The notes: a model not told the origin generated them from the sequence alone. A stretch of 11,315 nt of DNA from Serpentinimonas sp. (GCA_025458665.1 JALOSG010000077.1:1-11315), one strand, 5' to 3'; numbered from the stretch's first letter, positions 1 through 7,054 are shown. Numbers and translations: made by a program.

Positions 1-338
1 TGCCCACCGGTGCCGACATCGCCACATTGGTGCGCGTGGCCCACGACCACGACGATGCGCGCGTCATGCAACTGCTGCGCGCCATCCACACCGCTCTGCT
101 GCCTGGCGGCACGCTGCTGCTGGCCGAGCCGATGTCCGACACGGAAGGCGCCCGGGCCATGGGCGATGCCTACTTTGGCTTCTACCTGCTGGCCATGGGC
201 CGCGGCCAGCCTCGCACACCGCAGCGCCTGAGCCAGATGCTGCAGGAGGCCGGCTTCCTGAACGTGCGGTTGCTGAGCAACCCCATGCCGCTGCAAACCC
301 GCATTCTGGTGGCCTGCAAAGCCGGAGCCACCCCGTGA
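1..338 (+). CDS. crtF: CrtF, hydroxyneurosporene-type carotenoid O-methyltransferase (3' part only)
   Basis: The gene is cut by the window start. The first whole codon is at 3 and about 111 C-terminal residues are visible before TGA at 336-338. The visible part is the end of a SAM-dependent O-methyltransferase fold. Its LVRVxHDHDD segment (residues about 9-18 of the visible part) carries the histidine that acts as general base in this family. It is followed by LLPGGTLLLAEPMSD, the usual strand after the catalytic helix, and by a GRxRTxxQ-like segment (here GQPRTPQRL) near the C-terminus. CrtF methylates the tertiary hydroxyl made by CrtC, giving methoxylated carotenoids of the spheroidene or spirilloxanthin routes. 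The position directly upstream of bchC matches the crtEF-bchCXYZ-puf superoperon of purple bacteria and supports the name. The SAM-binding glycine motif lies outside the window. I am confident of the family; the exact carotenoid substrate is inferred. Confidence 0.86.
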   Translation, partial: PTGADIATLVRVAHDHDDARVMQLLRAIHTALLPGGTLLLAEPMSDTEGARAMGDAYFGFYLLAMGRGQPRTPQRLSQMLQEAGFLNVRLLSNPMPLQTRILVACKAGATP

Positions 339-424
339 ACCACCCGGCTCCCACCCGCCCGCCGTGCACCAACTTGGTGTTTTCTCTCGATTCCGAGGCT
401 GTAAAGGCAGAAAACTTCGTCTTG

Positions 425-442
425 TGTAAATTTAGATTGACA
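425..442. promoter_or_regulatory. PpsR/CrtJ-type operator, upstream palindrome
   Basis: TGTAAATTTAGATTGACA matches the TGT-N12-ACA palindrome bound by the aerobic photosynthesis repressor PpsR (CrtJ). Its right half overlaps the -35 hexamer TTGACA (437-442), so binding should block RNA polymerase. It lacks the fourth inner base on the left (A instead of C) but has G before ACA. The match is seen in the sequence; the repressor itself is not in this window. Confidence 0.75.
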
Positions 443-464
443 TCTGTAACTGTCCGCGTAAGAT
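437..464 (+). promoter_or_regulatory. Sigma70-like promoter of bchC
   Basis: A perfect -35 hexamer TTGACA at 437-442 is followed after 16 bp by TAAGAT (459-464), a 4/6 match to TATAAT including its two key bases at each end. Transcription would start near 470-472. The stretch is clearly less GC-rich than its surroundings. Both hexamers lie inside TGT-N12-ACA palindromes, the arrangement known for the bchC promoter of Rhodobacter. A read-through transcript from crtF is likely in addition. Confidence 0.65.
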
Positions 465-468
465 GACA
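451..468. promoter_or_regulatory. PpsR/CrtJ-type operator, downstream palindrome
   Basis: TGTCCGCGTAAGATGACA fits the extended consensus TGTC-N10-GACA exactly. It covers the proposed -10 element (459-464) and begins 8 bp after the end of the first palindrome. Such paired palindromes 8 bp apart are bound cooperatively by CrtJ in the Rhodobacter capsulatus bchC promoter (established knowledge). Here the pairing implies repression under oxygen or light. The site also contains the ATG at 463, which argues against that ATG being the translation start of a transcript from this promoter. Confidence 0.78.
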
Positions 469-471
469 TTC

Positions 472-1476
472 ATGCGAACGAGTACCCAACCCAGCGCCAC
501 ACGGCCACACCACCGAGGTGCAGACCGCACCCAGGCGCTGGCCGTTGTGCTGCAACAGCCGGAGCAACTCGTCCTCAGCCAGCTGGCTCTGAACACCCCC
601 ACGGAAACCGATGTCGTGGTCGACATCGACTACAGCGGCATCAGCACCGGCACCGAAAAACTGTTGTGGAGCGGCCGCATGCCCGCCTTCCCCGGCATGG
701 GCTATCCGCTGGTTCCGGGTTACGAATCGGTGGGTACGGTGGTGGAAGCCGGCAGTGCATCCGGGCGTCGGGTGGGCGATGCGGTGTTCGTGCCAGGCTC
801 CAACTGTTTTGGCCCGGTGCGCGGCCTGTTTGGCGGCGCGGCCGAGCGTGTGGTGCTGCCAGGTGCCCGCGCCCTCCACATAGACGCCAGCCTGCAGGAA
901 CGCGGCGTCCTGCTGGCGCTGGCCGCCACCGCCTACCACGCGCACAGCGGCCTACAAGGCGCACTGCAGCCCGATCTCATCGTGGGCCACGGCGTGCTGG
1001 GCCGCATGATCGCGCGCCTCGCGGTGCTGGCTGGCGCACAACCCGTGGTGTGGGAAACCAACCCGGACCGCCGCACCGGCGGCACCGATTGGGGCTACGA
1101 AGTCATCGACCCCGCCACCGACGAGCGCCGCAACTACCGCTGCATTTGCGATGTGAGTGGCGACAGCGCCCTCCTCGACACCCTGATTGCGCGCCTCGCC
1201 CCCGGCGGCGAGGTGGTGCTGGCTGGCTTCTACGACCAGCCCCTGTCCTTCGTGTTTCCCCCGGCCTTCATGCGCGAGGCGCGTCTGCGTATTGCCGCGC
1301 AATGGCAACCCAGCGATCTGGCGGCCGTGCGCGACCTGGCCGAGTCCGGGCAGTTGCTCCTCGATGGGCTCATCACCCACCGAAGCCAAGCCCTGCAAGC
1401 CGATGCGGCCTACCGCACCGCGTTCAGCGATCCCGCCTGTCTGAAGATGGTCCTTGACTGGAGAACCTGCTCATGA
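472..1476 (+). CDS. bchC: BchC, 3-hydroxyethyl bacteriochlorophyllide a dehydrogenase
   Basis: BchC oxidises the C3 hydroxyethyl group to 3-acetyl in bacteriochlorophyll a synthesis. The protein (334 aa from this start) is a medium-chain dehydrogenase/reductase. An N-terminal GroES-like part carries the family signature around DYSGISTGTEKLLWSG and the YPLVPGYESVG segment. A Rossmann part carries GHGVLG (residues 172-177) for the dinucleotide, and a C-terminal catalytic-domain segment includes LAPGGEVVLAGFY. The family-conserved part begins near TQALAVVL, about 20 residues in. ATG 463 is also in frame, but it lies inside the proposed -10 and operator, so I chose ATG 472. Neither has a clear Shine-Dalgarno sequence, and a transcript from the local promoter would be nearly leaderless. 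The stop overlaps the bchX start (ATGA), indicating coupled translation. The identity is solid; the exact start is not. Confidence 0.93.
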   Translation: MRTSTQPSATRPHHRGADRTQALAVVLQQPEQLVLSQLALNTPTETDVVVDIDYSGISTGTEKLLWSGRMPAFPGMGYPLVPGYESVGTVVEAGSASGRRVGDAVFVPGSNCFGPVRGLFGGAAERVVLPGARALHIDASLQERGVLLALAATAYHAHSGLQGALQPDLIVGHGVLGRMIARLAVLAGAQPVVWETNPDRRTGGTDWGYEVIDPATDERRNYRCICDVSGDSALLDTLIARLAPGGEVVLAGFYDQPLSFVFPPAFMREARLRIAAQWQPSDLAAVRDLAESGQLLLDGLITHRSQALQADAAYRTAFSDPACLKMVLDWRTCS

Positions 1477-2489
1477 ACTCACGCCTCCCCACGACCGCGA
1501 CGCCCATGAAGTTCATGCAGCAAAGCGAACTGCGCCAGGAAGCCGCCATCGAACCCGATGCGCCCGCCACCGGCCCGGTGACCAAGGAAACCCAGATCAT
1601 TGCCATTTACGGCAAAGGCGGCATTGGCAAAAGCTTCACGCTGGCCAACCTGTCCTACATGATGGCGCAGCAGGGCAAGAAGGTCCTGCTCATCGGCTGC
1701 GACCCCAAGAGCGACACCACCAGCCTGCTGTTCGGCGGGCGGGCCTGCCCCACCATCATCGAGACCAGCAGCAAGAAAAAGCTCGCGGGTGAAGCCGTGG
1801 CCATCGGCGACGTGTGCTTCAAGCGCGACGGCGTCTACGCCATGGAACTCGGTGGCCCCGAAGTGGGCCGCGGCTGCGGCGGGCGCGGCATCATCCACGG
1901 CTTCGAGCTGCTGGAGAAACTCGGCTTCCACGAATGGGGCTTCGACTACGTGCTGCTGGACTTCCTGGGCGACGTGGTGTGCGGCGGCTTTGGCCTGCCC
2001 ATTGCCCGCGACATGTGCCAGAAAGTCATTGTGGTGGCCAGCAACGACCTGCAAAGCCTCTACGTGGCCAACAACGTGTGCAGCGCGGTGGAGTACTTCA
2101 GGAAGCTCGGCGGCAACGTGGGCGTGGCCGGCATGGTCATCAACCGCGACGACGGCACGGGCGAGGCCGCGCAGTTTGCGGTGGAAGTGGGCATTCCGGT
2201 GCTCTCCACCATCCCGGCCAACGAAGACATCCGCAGGAAGAGCGCCAGCTACGAAATCATCGGCCGCCCCGGTACCACCTGGGGCCCCATGTTCGAAGAA
2301 CTGGCCGCCAATGAGGCCACCTCCACCCCGGTGCGCCCCAAGCCCATGACGCAGGACGCCCTGCTGGGCCTGTTCTCGGCCTCGGCCGTGGGCCGCGATG
2401 TGGTGCTGGAGCCCGCCACGCAGTTCGACATGTGCGGCAAGACCGACACCAGCAAGCCCACGCTGGAAGTGGTCTACGACGAAGTCTGA
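1473..2489 (+). CDS. bchX: BchX, chlorophyllide a oxidoreductase iron protein
   Basis: BchX is the ATP-dependent reductase component of COR. As a homodimer it bridges one [4Fe-4S] cluster and passes electrons to BchYZ for ring B reduction of chlorophyllide a. It is a NifH/BchL-like protein of 338 aa. The P-loop GKGGIGKS is at residues 47-54, followed by GCDPKSD (75-81). The two cluster cysteines fall in GRGCGGRG (Cys135) and DVVCGGFG (Cys170). The N-terminal extension of about 40 residues before the P-loop and the long C-terminal tail separate BchX from BchL. The gene starts within the bchC stop codon (ATGA) and has a ribosome site GGAGA at 1460-1464. It lies directly before bchY and bchZ, so the whole enzyme is encoded in one block. 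No defect is seen. Confidence 0.96.
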   Translation: MNSRLPTTATPMKFMQQSELRQEAAIEPDAPATGPVTKETQIIAIYGKGGIGKSFTLANLSYMMAQQGKKVLLIGCDPKSDTTSLLFGGRACPTIIETSSKKKLAGEAVAIGDVCFKRDGVYAMELGGPEVGRGCGGRGIIHGFELLEKLGFHEWGFDYVLLDFLGDVVCGGFGLPIARDMCQKVIVVASNDLQSLYVANNVCSAVEYFRKLGGNVGVAGMVINRDDGTGEAAQFAVEVGIPVLSTIPANEDIRRKSASYEIIGRPGTTWGPMFEELAANEATSTPVRPKPMTQDALLGLFSASAVGRDVVLEPATQFDMCGKTDTSKPTLEVVYDEV

Positions 2490-2514
2490 GCACTGCATAC
2501 AGAGCACACCGACC

Positions 2515-4068
2515 ATGAGCACCAGCAAAACCATCCCCATCACGCCCGTGGCCAGCACCACGCTGGAAGGCGATGGCATGGGCTGCCATGCCGGCGGAGA
2601 AAAAATGCTCGCGGCCGCCAAGCAGGCGGGCAAGAGCGAGATCCTGGCGCAGTACGCCCAGGACTACCCCAAGCTGCCCAACGCCGGCCCGCACGACCAG
2701 CCGCAAAGCATGTGCCCGGCCTTTGGCTCGCTGCGGGTGGGTTTGCGCATGCGCCGCACCGCCACCATCCTGTCGGGCTCGGCCTGCTGCGTGTATGGCC
2801 TGACCTTCACCTCGCATTTCTACGGCGCCAAGCGCAGCGTGGGCTACGTGCCCTTCAACTCCGAGTCGCTGGTCACTGGCAAGCTGTTCGAGGACATCCG
2901 CGAGGCGGTGTACGCGCAGGCCAACCCCAGCCTGCTCGACGCCATCGTGATCATCAACCTGTGTGTGCCCACCGCCAGCGGTGTGCCGTTGCAGATCCTG
3001 CCCAAGGAAATCAACGGCGTGCGCATCATCGGTATCGATGTGCCGGGCTTTGGTGTCCCCACCCATGCCGAAGCCAAGGATGTGCTGGCAGGCGCCATGC
3101 TGAAGTACGCCCGCGCCGAAGCCGAAGCCGGCCCGGTGCAGGCACCGCGCAACGGCAAGTCCGACAAGCCCACCATTGCCCTGCTGGGTGAGATGTTCCC
3201 GGCCGACCCGGTCATCATCGGCCGCATGCTGGAGCCCATGGGCCTGGCCGCTGGCCCCGTGGTGCCCACCCGCGAATGGCGCGAGCTGTACGCCGCGCTC
3301 GACAGCGTGGCGGTGGCGGCCATTCACCCTTTCTACACCGCCAGCGTGCGGGAGTTCGAGGCCGCAGGCCGCCCCGTGGTGGGCTCTGCCCCGGTGGGCC
3401 ACGACGGTACCGAAGCCTGGCTGCAGGCCATAGGCAACGTGGCCAACGTGCCCCAAGCCCGCATCGACGCGGTGAAAAACGCCATGCTGCCCGCCATCCG
3501 CGGTGCGCTGGCGGCCATGCCCATAAAAGGCCGCATCACCCTCAGCGGCTACGAAGGGTCGGAGCTGCTGGTGGCGCGCCTGCTGCTGGAAAGCGGTGCC
3601 GACCTGCGCTACGTGGGCACGGCCTGCCCCCGCACCGCCTGGAACGAACACGACCTGCAGTGGCTGCAGGCCAAGGGTGTGCATGTGCAGTTCCGCGCCT
3701 CACTGGAGCAGGACATTGCCGCCATCCACGAATGGCAGCCCGATCTGGCCATAGGCACCACCCCGGTGGTCCAGGCCGCCAAGGAACTGACCATTCCCTC
3801 GCTGTACTTCACCAACCTCATTTCGGCCCGCCCCCTCATGGGTCCGGCCGGCGCAGGTTCGCTGGCCACCGTCATCAATGCGGCCATTGCCAACAAGCAC
3901 CGGTTCGATGAAATGAAGGCCTTCTTCGGCAACACCGGCGCAGGCCACGCCTCGGGCGTGTGGGAAGCGGCACAGGGCGTACCGCAGGACCGCCCCGAGT
4001 TCAAGGCCGAGAACCAGCGCCAGGCGGCCAAGGCTGCCAAAAAGCGCAAAGCCGAGGAGATGGTCTGA
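2515..4068 (+). CDS. bchY: BchY, chlorophyllide a oxidoreductase subunit
   Basis: BchY forms the catalytic (BchYZ)2 part of COR with BchZ, holding the substrate and a [4Fe-4S] cluster (NifD/BchN-like family). The protein is 517 aa from ATG 2515. The frame stays open further upstream into bchX, but this start gives the usual N-terminus before GMGCHAGGEKM. Cys67 (QSMCPAFG), Cys92 (second Cys of SACCVYG) and Cys150 (INLCVPTASG) keep the spacing 25 and 58 known for the three BchY cluster ligands in Roseobacter denitrificans (Cys62, 87, 145). The C-terminus is a lysine- and alanine-rich tail. The gap to bchX is 25 bp and no strong ribosome site is visible there. The stop overlaps the start of bchZ (TGATG). 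Confidence 0.95.
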   Translation: MSTSKTIPITPVASTTLEGDGMGCHAGGEKMLAAAKQAGKSEILAQYAQDYPKLPNAGPHDQPQSMCPAFGSLRVGLRMRRTATILSGSACCVYGLTFTSHFYGAKRSVGYVPFNSESLVTGKLFEDIREAVYAQANPSLLDAIVIINLCVPTASGVPLQILPKEINGVRIIGIDVPGFGVPTHAEAKDVLAGAMLKYARAEAEAGPVQAPRNGKSDKPTIALLGEMFPADPVIIGRMLEPMGLAAGPVVPTREWRELYAALDSVAVAAIHPFYTASVREFEAAGRPVVGSAPVGHDGTEAWLQAIGNVANVPQARIDAVKNAMLPAIRGALAAMPIKGRITLSGYEGSELLVARLLLESGADLRYVGTACPRTAWNEHDLQWLQAKGVHVQFRASLEQDIAAIHEWQPDLAIGTTPVVQAAKELTIPSLYFTNLISARPLMGPAGAGSLATVINAAIANKHRFDEMKAFFGNTGAGHASGVWEAAQGVPQDRPEFKAENQRQAAKAAKKRKAEEMV

Positions 4069-5546
4069 TGCTGGTACTCGACCACGACCGCGCCGGAGGC
4101 TACTGGGGAGCCGTGTATGTGTTCACGGCCATCAAGGGGCTGCAGGTCATCATCGACGGCCCGGTGGGTTGCGAGAACCTGCCCGTCACCTCGGTGCTGC
4201 ACTACACCGACGCCCTGCCCCCGCACGAACTGCCCATCGTGGTCACTGGCTTGGCCGAAGAGCAGCTGGGCCGTGAAGGCACGGAAGGCTCCATGCGCCG
4301 CGCCCACGCCGCCCTGGACCCCGACCTGCCCGCCGTGGTGGTGACCGGCTCCATTGCCGAGATGATTGGCGGTGGCGTCACGCCTTCGGGCACCAACATA
4401 CAGCGCTTCCTGCCGCGCACCATCGACGAAGACCAGTGGCAGTGTGCCAACCGCGCCATGTACTGGCTATGGTCGGAATACGGCCTGAAGCACGTGCCGG
4501 CGCGCAAGCCCCTGGAAGCCCGCGCTCCTGGCGAGAAGCCCCGCGTCAATATCATCGGCCCGAGCTACGGCACCTTCAACTCGCCCAGCGATCTGGCCGA
4601 AATCCGCCGCCTGGTGCAGGGCATCGGCGCCGAAATCAACATGGTTTTCCCGCTGGGCAGCCACCTGGCCGATGTGTCCCGGCTGGTAGAAGCCGATGTG
4701 AACATCTGCATGTACCGCGAGTTCGGCCGCATGCTCTGCGAGGCGCTGGAGCGCCCCTACCTGCAGGCGCCCATAGGCCTGCACAGCACCACCAAGTTCC
4801 TGCGCACGCTGGGCGAGATGCTGGGCCTGGACCCGGAGCCCTTCATCGAGCGCGAGAAGCACAGCACCATCAAGCCCATCTGGGACCTGTGGCGTTCCGT
4901 CACCCAGGACTTCTTTGGCACCGCCAGCTTTGCCGTGGTGGCCAACGAGACCTACACGCGCGGCATCCGGCACTTCCTGGAAGACGAGATGGGTCTGCCC
5001 TGCAACTTTGCAGTGGCCCGCCACGCCGGCGCCAAGACCGACAACGCCGAAGTGCGCCGCCTCACCGCGGAAAAAACGCCCCTGGTCATGTTCGGCAGCT
5101 ACAACGAACGCATGTACCTGGCCGAGTGTGGCGGCGGCGGCATGATGAAAACCAGCTTCATCCCGGCCTCCTTCCCGCTGCCCATCATCCGGCGCCACAC
5201 GGGTACGCCGTTCATGGGCTATTCGGGCGCCACCTACATCGTGCAGGAATTCTGCAACGCGCTGTTCGATGCGCTGTTCCACATCCTGCCGCTGGGCACC
5301 GACCTCGACCGCGTGGACCCCACGCCCGCCCGCCTCGGTGAAACCGAAGGCCGGCCGTGGGATGAGGACGCGCAAGACCTGCTCGATGAGTACGTCCAGA
5401 CCGAGCCGGTATTGGTCCAGATTTCTGCGGCCAAACGCCTGCGCGACCGCTGCGAGCACGACGCCCGCGTGGCCGGCGAAGAGCGCGTCACCGCGCACCG
5501 CGTGGCCACATCGCGCCAGGCACTGCGCCAGGGAGTCGCTGCATGA
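4068..5546 (+). CDS. bchZ: BchZ, chlorophyllide a oxidoreductase subunit
   Basis: BchZ is the second catalytic COR subunit (NifK/BchB-like), 492 aa. Cys35 in DGPVGCENLP matches the single cysteine by which BchZ completes the [4Fe-4S] cluster held by three BchY cysteines. The middle contains the family segments VVTGSIAEMIGGG and IIGPSYGTFNSPSD. The C-terminus from about residue 445 (PVLVQISAAKRLRDRCEHDA) is the small PCP-red-type domain also found at the end of BchB. The start ATG shares its A with the bchY stop and is preceded by GAGGAG at 4054-4059, a good ribosome site. The upstream in-frame extension into bchY is not needed. The stop codon lies in an ATGA whose ATG opens only a weak small frame (5543-5689). 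Confidence 0.95.
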   Translation: MLVLDHDRAGGYWGAVYVFTAIKGLQVIIDGPVGCENLPVTSVLHYTDALPPHELPIVVTGLAEEQLGREGTEGSMRRAHAALDPDLPAVVVTGSIAEMIGGGVTPSGTNIQRFLPRTIDEDQWQCANRAMYWLWSEYGLKHVPARKPLEARAPGEKPRVNIIGPSYGTFNSPSDLAEIRRLVQGIGAEINMVFPLGSHLADVSRLVEADVNICMYREFGRMLCEALERPYLQAPIGLHSTTKFLRTLGEMLGLDPEPFIEREKHSTIKPIWDLWRSVTQDFFGTASFAVVANETYTRGIRHFLEDEMGLPCNFAVARHAGAKTDNAEVRRLTAEKTPLVMFGSYNERMYLAECGGGGMMKTSFIPASFPLPIIRRHTGTPFMGYSGATYIVQEFCNALFDALFHILPLGTDLDRVDPTPARLGETEGRPWDEDAQDLLDEYVQTEPVLVQISAAKRLRDRCEHDARVAGEERVTAHRVATSRQALRQGVAA

Positions 5547-5576
5547 GCGCGCACCCACACACAGAACGTAAGAGTT

Positions 5577-5637
5577 CCCGGCTTGTCCGGGCACAAGGAA
5601 TGTCGCAGCAACCGCTGCGGCAGCCCCCACCGCGGGG
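5577..5637 (+). promoter_or_regulatory. Structured leader between bchZ and pufB (three predicted hairpins)
   Basis: The 135-base gap before pufB holds no convincing gene but can fold three times. CCCGG (5577-5581) pairs with CCGGG (5587-5591), or alternatively CTTGT (5582-5586) pairs with ACAAG (5593-5597). CGCAGC (5604-5609) pairs perfectly with GCTGCG (5614-5619) around an AACC loop. CCCC (5625-5628) pairs with GGGG (5634-5637). A strong ribosome site GGAGGT (5670-5675) follows. None of the hairpins has a U-tract, so termination is unlikely; a role in mRNA processing or stability ahead of the antenna genes is an inference. Confidence 0.4.
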
Positions 5638-5681
5638 TGTATTCGCGGCAACGGCCGAAAGGCCAAATTGGAGGTATCACC

Positions 5682-5912
5682 ATGGCTGATAGCAACGGTG
5701 GCTCTCTGTCTGGACTCACAGACAGCGAAGCCCGGGAGTTTCACGGCATTTTCGTCACCAGCTTCATCGTATTCACGCTGATTGCTGTTGTCGCGCACTT
5801 CTTGGCGTGGCAATGGCGTCCGTGGCTGCCGGGCGAAGGCGGTTATGCATCGATCATCAACGACGCTAAAGACGTTGCTGCGGCCTATATCGCAGTCGCG
5901 TTCAGCGCATAA
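5682..5912 (+). CDS. pufB: PufB, LH1 antenna beta polypeptide with C-terminal extension
   Basis: PufB is the beta subunit of the core light-harvesting complex, 76 aa, with one membrane helix and its N-terminus in the cytoplasm. The antenna signature is complete: LTDSEAREFHGIF with His21, then the helix from about residue 22 to 45. The AxxxH motif (Ala35, His39) gives the bacteriochlorophyll ligand, and WQWRPWL (43-49) carries the aromatic residues that tune absorption. LH1 beta chains commonly end just after RPWL; here a further 27 residues follow, ending in an alanine-rich hydrophobic stretch. The start is fixed by GGAGGT at 5670-5675, six bases upstream. The stop TAA overlaps the pufA ribosome site. 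An earlier in-frame ATG further upstream has no antenna-like sequence and is not used. Confidence 0.93.
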   Translation: MADSNGGSLSGLTDSEAREFHGIFVTSFIVFTLIAVVAHFLAWQWRPWLPGEGGYASIINDAKDVAAAYIAVAFSA

Positions 5913-5923
5913 GGAGCACGAAT

Positions 5924-6121
5924 ATGTGGCGCATATGGACCCTTTTCGATCCCCGCAGGACCCTCGTTGCTCTGGCAACCTTCCTGTTCGCACTGGCACT
6001 GGTGATTCACTTCATCCTGCTGAGCACAGACCGCTTCAACTGGCTGGAAGGCCCGTCGATGGCGAAAACCAACACGTCGCAAAACGCGCCGATGCCATCC
6101 GCTGTCACGTCAGGCAGCTGA
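5924..6121 (+). CDS. pufA: PufA, LH1 antenna alpha polypeptide
   Basis: PufA is the alpha subunit of the LH1 ring, 65 aa, pairing with PufB to bind bacteriochlorophyll a and carotenoid. It opens with MWRIWTLFDPRR, the conserved amphipathic N-terminus of LH1 alpha. A single membrane helix runs from about residue 12 to 35 with the AxxxH motif (Ala25, His29 as magnesium ligand). Trp40 in DRFNWLEG, eleven residues after the histidine, is the usual hydrogen-bonding tryptophan of LH1. The polar tail after residue 43 is Ser/Thr/Ala/Pro-rich and may be trimmed in the mature protein, as in other species. The ribosome site AAGGAG (5911-5916) lies seven bases upstream. The gene is followed by a strong stem-loop, consistent with higher expression of the antenna than of the reaction centre. 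Confidence 0.95.
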   Translation: MWRIWTLFDPRRTLVALATFLFALALVIHFILLSTDRFNWLEGPSMAKTNTSQNAPMPSAVTSGS

Positions 6122-6139
6122 CCGGCAGTTGGACCAAAC

Positions 6140-6175
6140 GGCAGGCCATGCCCGGGGAAACCCGGCTGGCCTGCC
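6140..6175 (+). promoter_or_regulatory. pufA-pufL intercistronic stem-loop (mRNA stabiliser)
   Basis: GGCAGGCCA (6140-6148) pairs perfectly with TGGCCTGCC (6167-6175). Inside it CCGGG (6152-6156) pairs with CCCGG (6161-6165) around a GAAA tetraloop, with a small internal loop between the two stems. There is no U-tract, so it is not a normal terminator. In Rhodobacter a hairpin at the same place protects the short pufBA mRNA from 3' decay and sets the antenna to reaction-centre ratio. That role is inferred here from position and stability. Confidence 0.72.
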
Positions 6176-6229
6176 ACTCACCAGACGAGGGGCCCGCAGT
6201 GCGCAGACTCCTGACATTGGGGATACATC

Positions 6230-7054
6230 ATGTCAATGCTCAGTTTTGAAAAAAAATACCGCGTGCGCGGCGGCACCCTGCTCGGTGGGGACCTGTTCGA
6301 TTTCTGGGTAGGCCCGTTCTACGTGGGCTTCTTCGGTATCACCACCATATTCTTCTCACTCGTTGGCACACTGCTGATCGTCTGGGGCGCCTCGCAAGGG
6401 CCGACCTGGAACCTCTGGCAGATCAACATCGCCCCGCCTGACTTGTCCTACGGACTCGGCATGGCGCCGCTCATGGAGGGCGGCCTGTGGCAACTCATCA
6501 CCGTCTGCGCGCTCGGAGCGTTCGTCTCCTGGGCTTTGCGCGAGGTGGAAATCTGCCGAAAGCTGGGCATGGGCTTCCATGTGCCGTTCGCCTTCGGTAT
6601 GGCCATTTTTGCCTACTTCACACTGGTCGTGATCCGGCCTGTGCTCATGGGCGCCTGGGGACACGGTTTCCCCTACGGCATCATGAGCCACCTGGACTGG
6701 GTGTCCAACACCGGTTACCAGTACCTGCACTTCCACTACAACCCGGCGCACATGCTGGCGGTCAGCTTCTTCTTCGCGACCACCTTTGCCCTGTCGCTGC
6801 ACGGCGCACTCATCCTGTCTTCCACCAACCCCGCCAAGGGTGAAGTGGTGAAGACCCCCGAGCACGAAAACACCTTTTTCCGCGACACCATCGGCTACTC
6901 GATCGGCACCCTGGGCATCCACCGCCTGGGCCTGTTCCTCGCGCTGTCCGCCGGTTTCTGGAGTGCGGTGTGTATCGTGATCAGCGGTCCGTTCTGGACC
7001 CGCGGCTGGCCGGAATGGTGGAGCTGGTGGCTCAACCTCCCGATCTGGAGCTAA
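6230..7054 (+). CDS. pufL: PufL, photosynthetic reaction centre L subunit
   Basis: PufL and PufM form the core of the type II reaction centre; the L branch is the active electron path and binds QB. The protein is 274 aa with five membrane helices, starting MSMLSFEKKYRVRGG. The cofactor ligands are present: His154 (SHLDW) for the accessory bacteriochlorophyll, His174 (YNPAH) for the special pair, and His191 and His231 for the non-haem iron. His169 in FHYNPAH, the special-pair hydrogen-bond donor, and Glu105 in LREVEICRKL are also kept. Numbers are one higher than the usual Rhodobacter numbering. The ribosome site is a weak GGGGA at 6219-6223. The 108-base gap from pufA carries the stabilising stem-loop. 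No anomalies are visible. Confidence 0.97.
   Translation: MSMLSFEKKYRVRGGTLLGGDLFDFWVGPFYVGFFGITTIFFSLVGTLLIVWGASQGPTWNLWQINIAPPDLSYGLGMAPLMEGGLWQLITVCALGAFVSWALREVEICRKLGMGFHVPFAFGMAIFAYFTLVVIRPVLMGAWGHGFPYGIMSHLDWVSNTGYQYLHFHYNPAHMLAVSFFFATTFALSLHGALILSSTNPAKGEVVKTPEHENTFFRDTIGYSIGTLGIHRLGLFLALSAGFWSAVCIVISGPFWTRGWPEWWSWWLNLPIWS

Noticed and set aside
463..471. ATG 463 as the bchC start
   Set aside because: It is in frame but lies inside the operator and overlaps the proposed -10 hexamer, and the extra three residues are not needed by the family; ATG 472 is preferred, though a crtF read-through transcript could use 463.
5543..5689. Possible pufQ or other small gene between bchZ and pufB
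   Set aside because: The translation lacks the hydrophobic helix and sequence features of PufQ, its third-position GC is lower than in neighbouring genes, and it overlaps the true pufB start; kept only as a finding about the leader.
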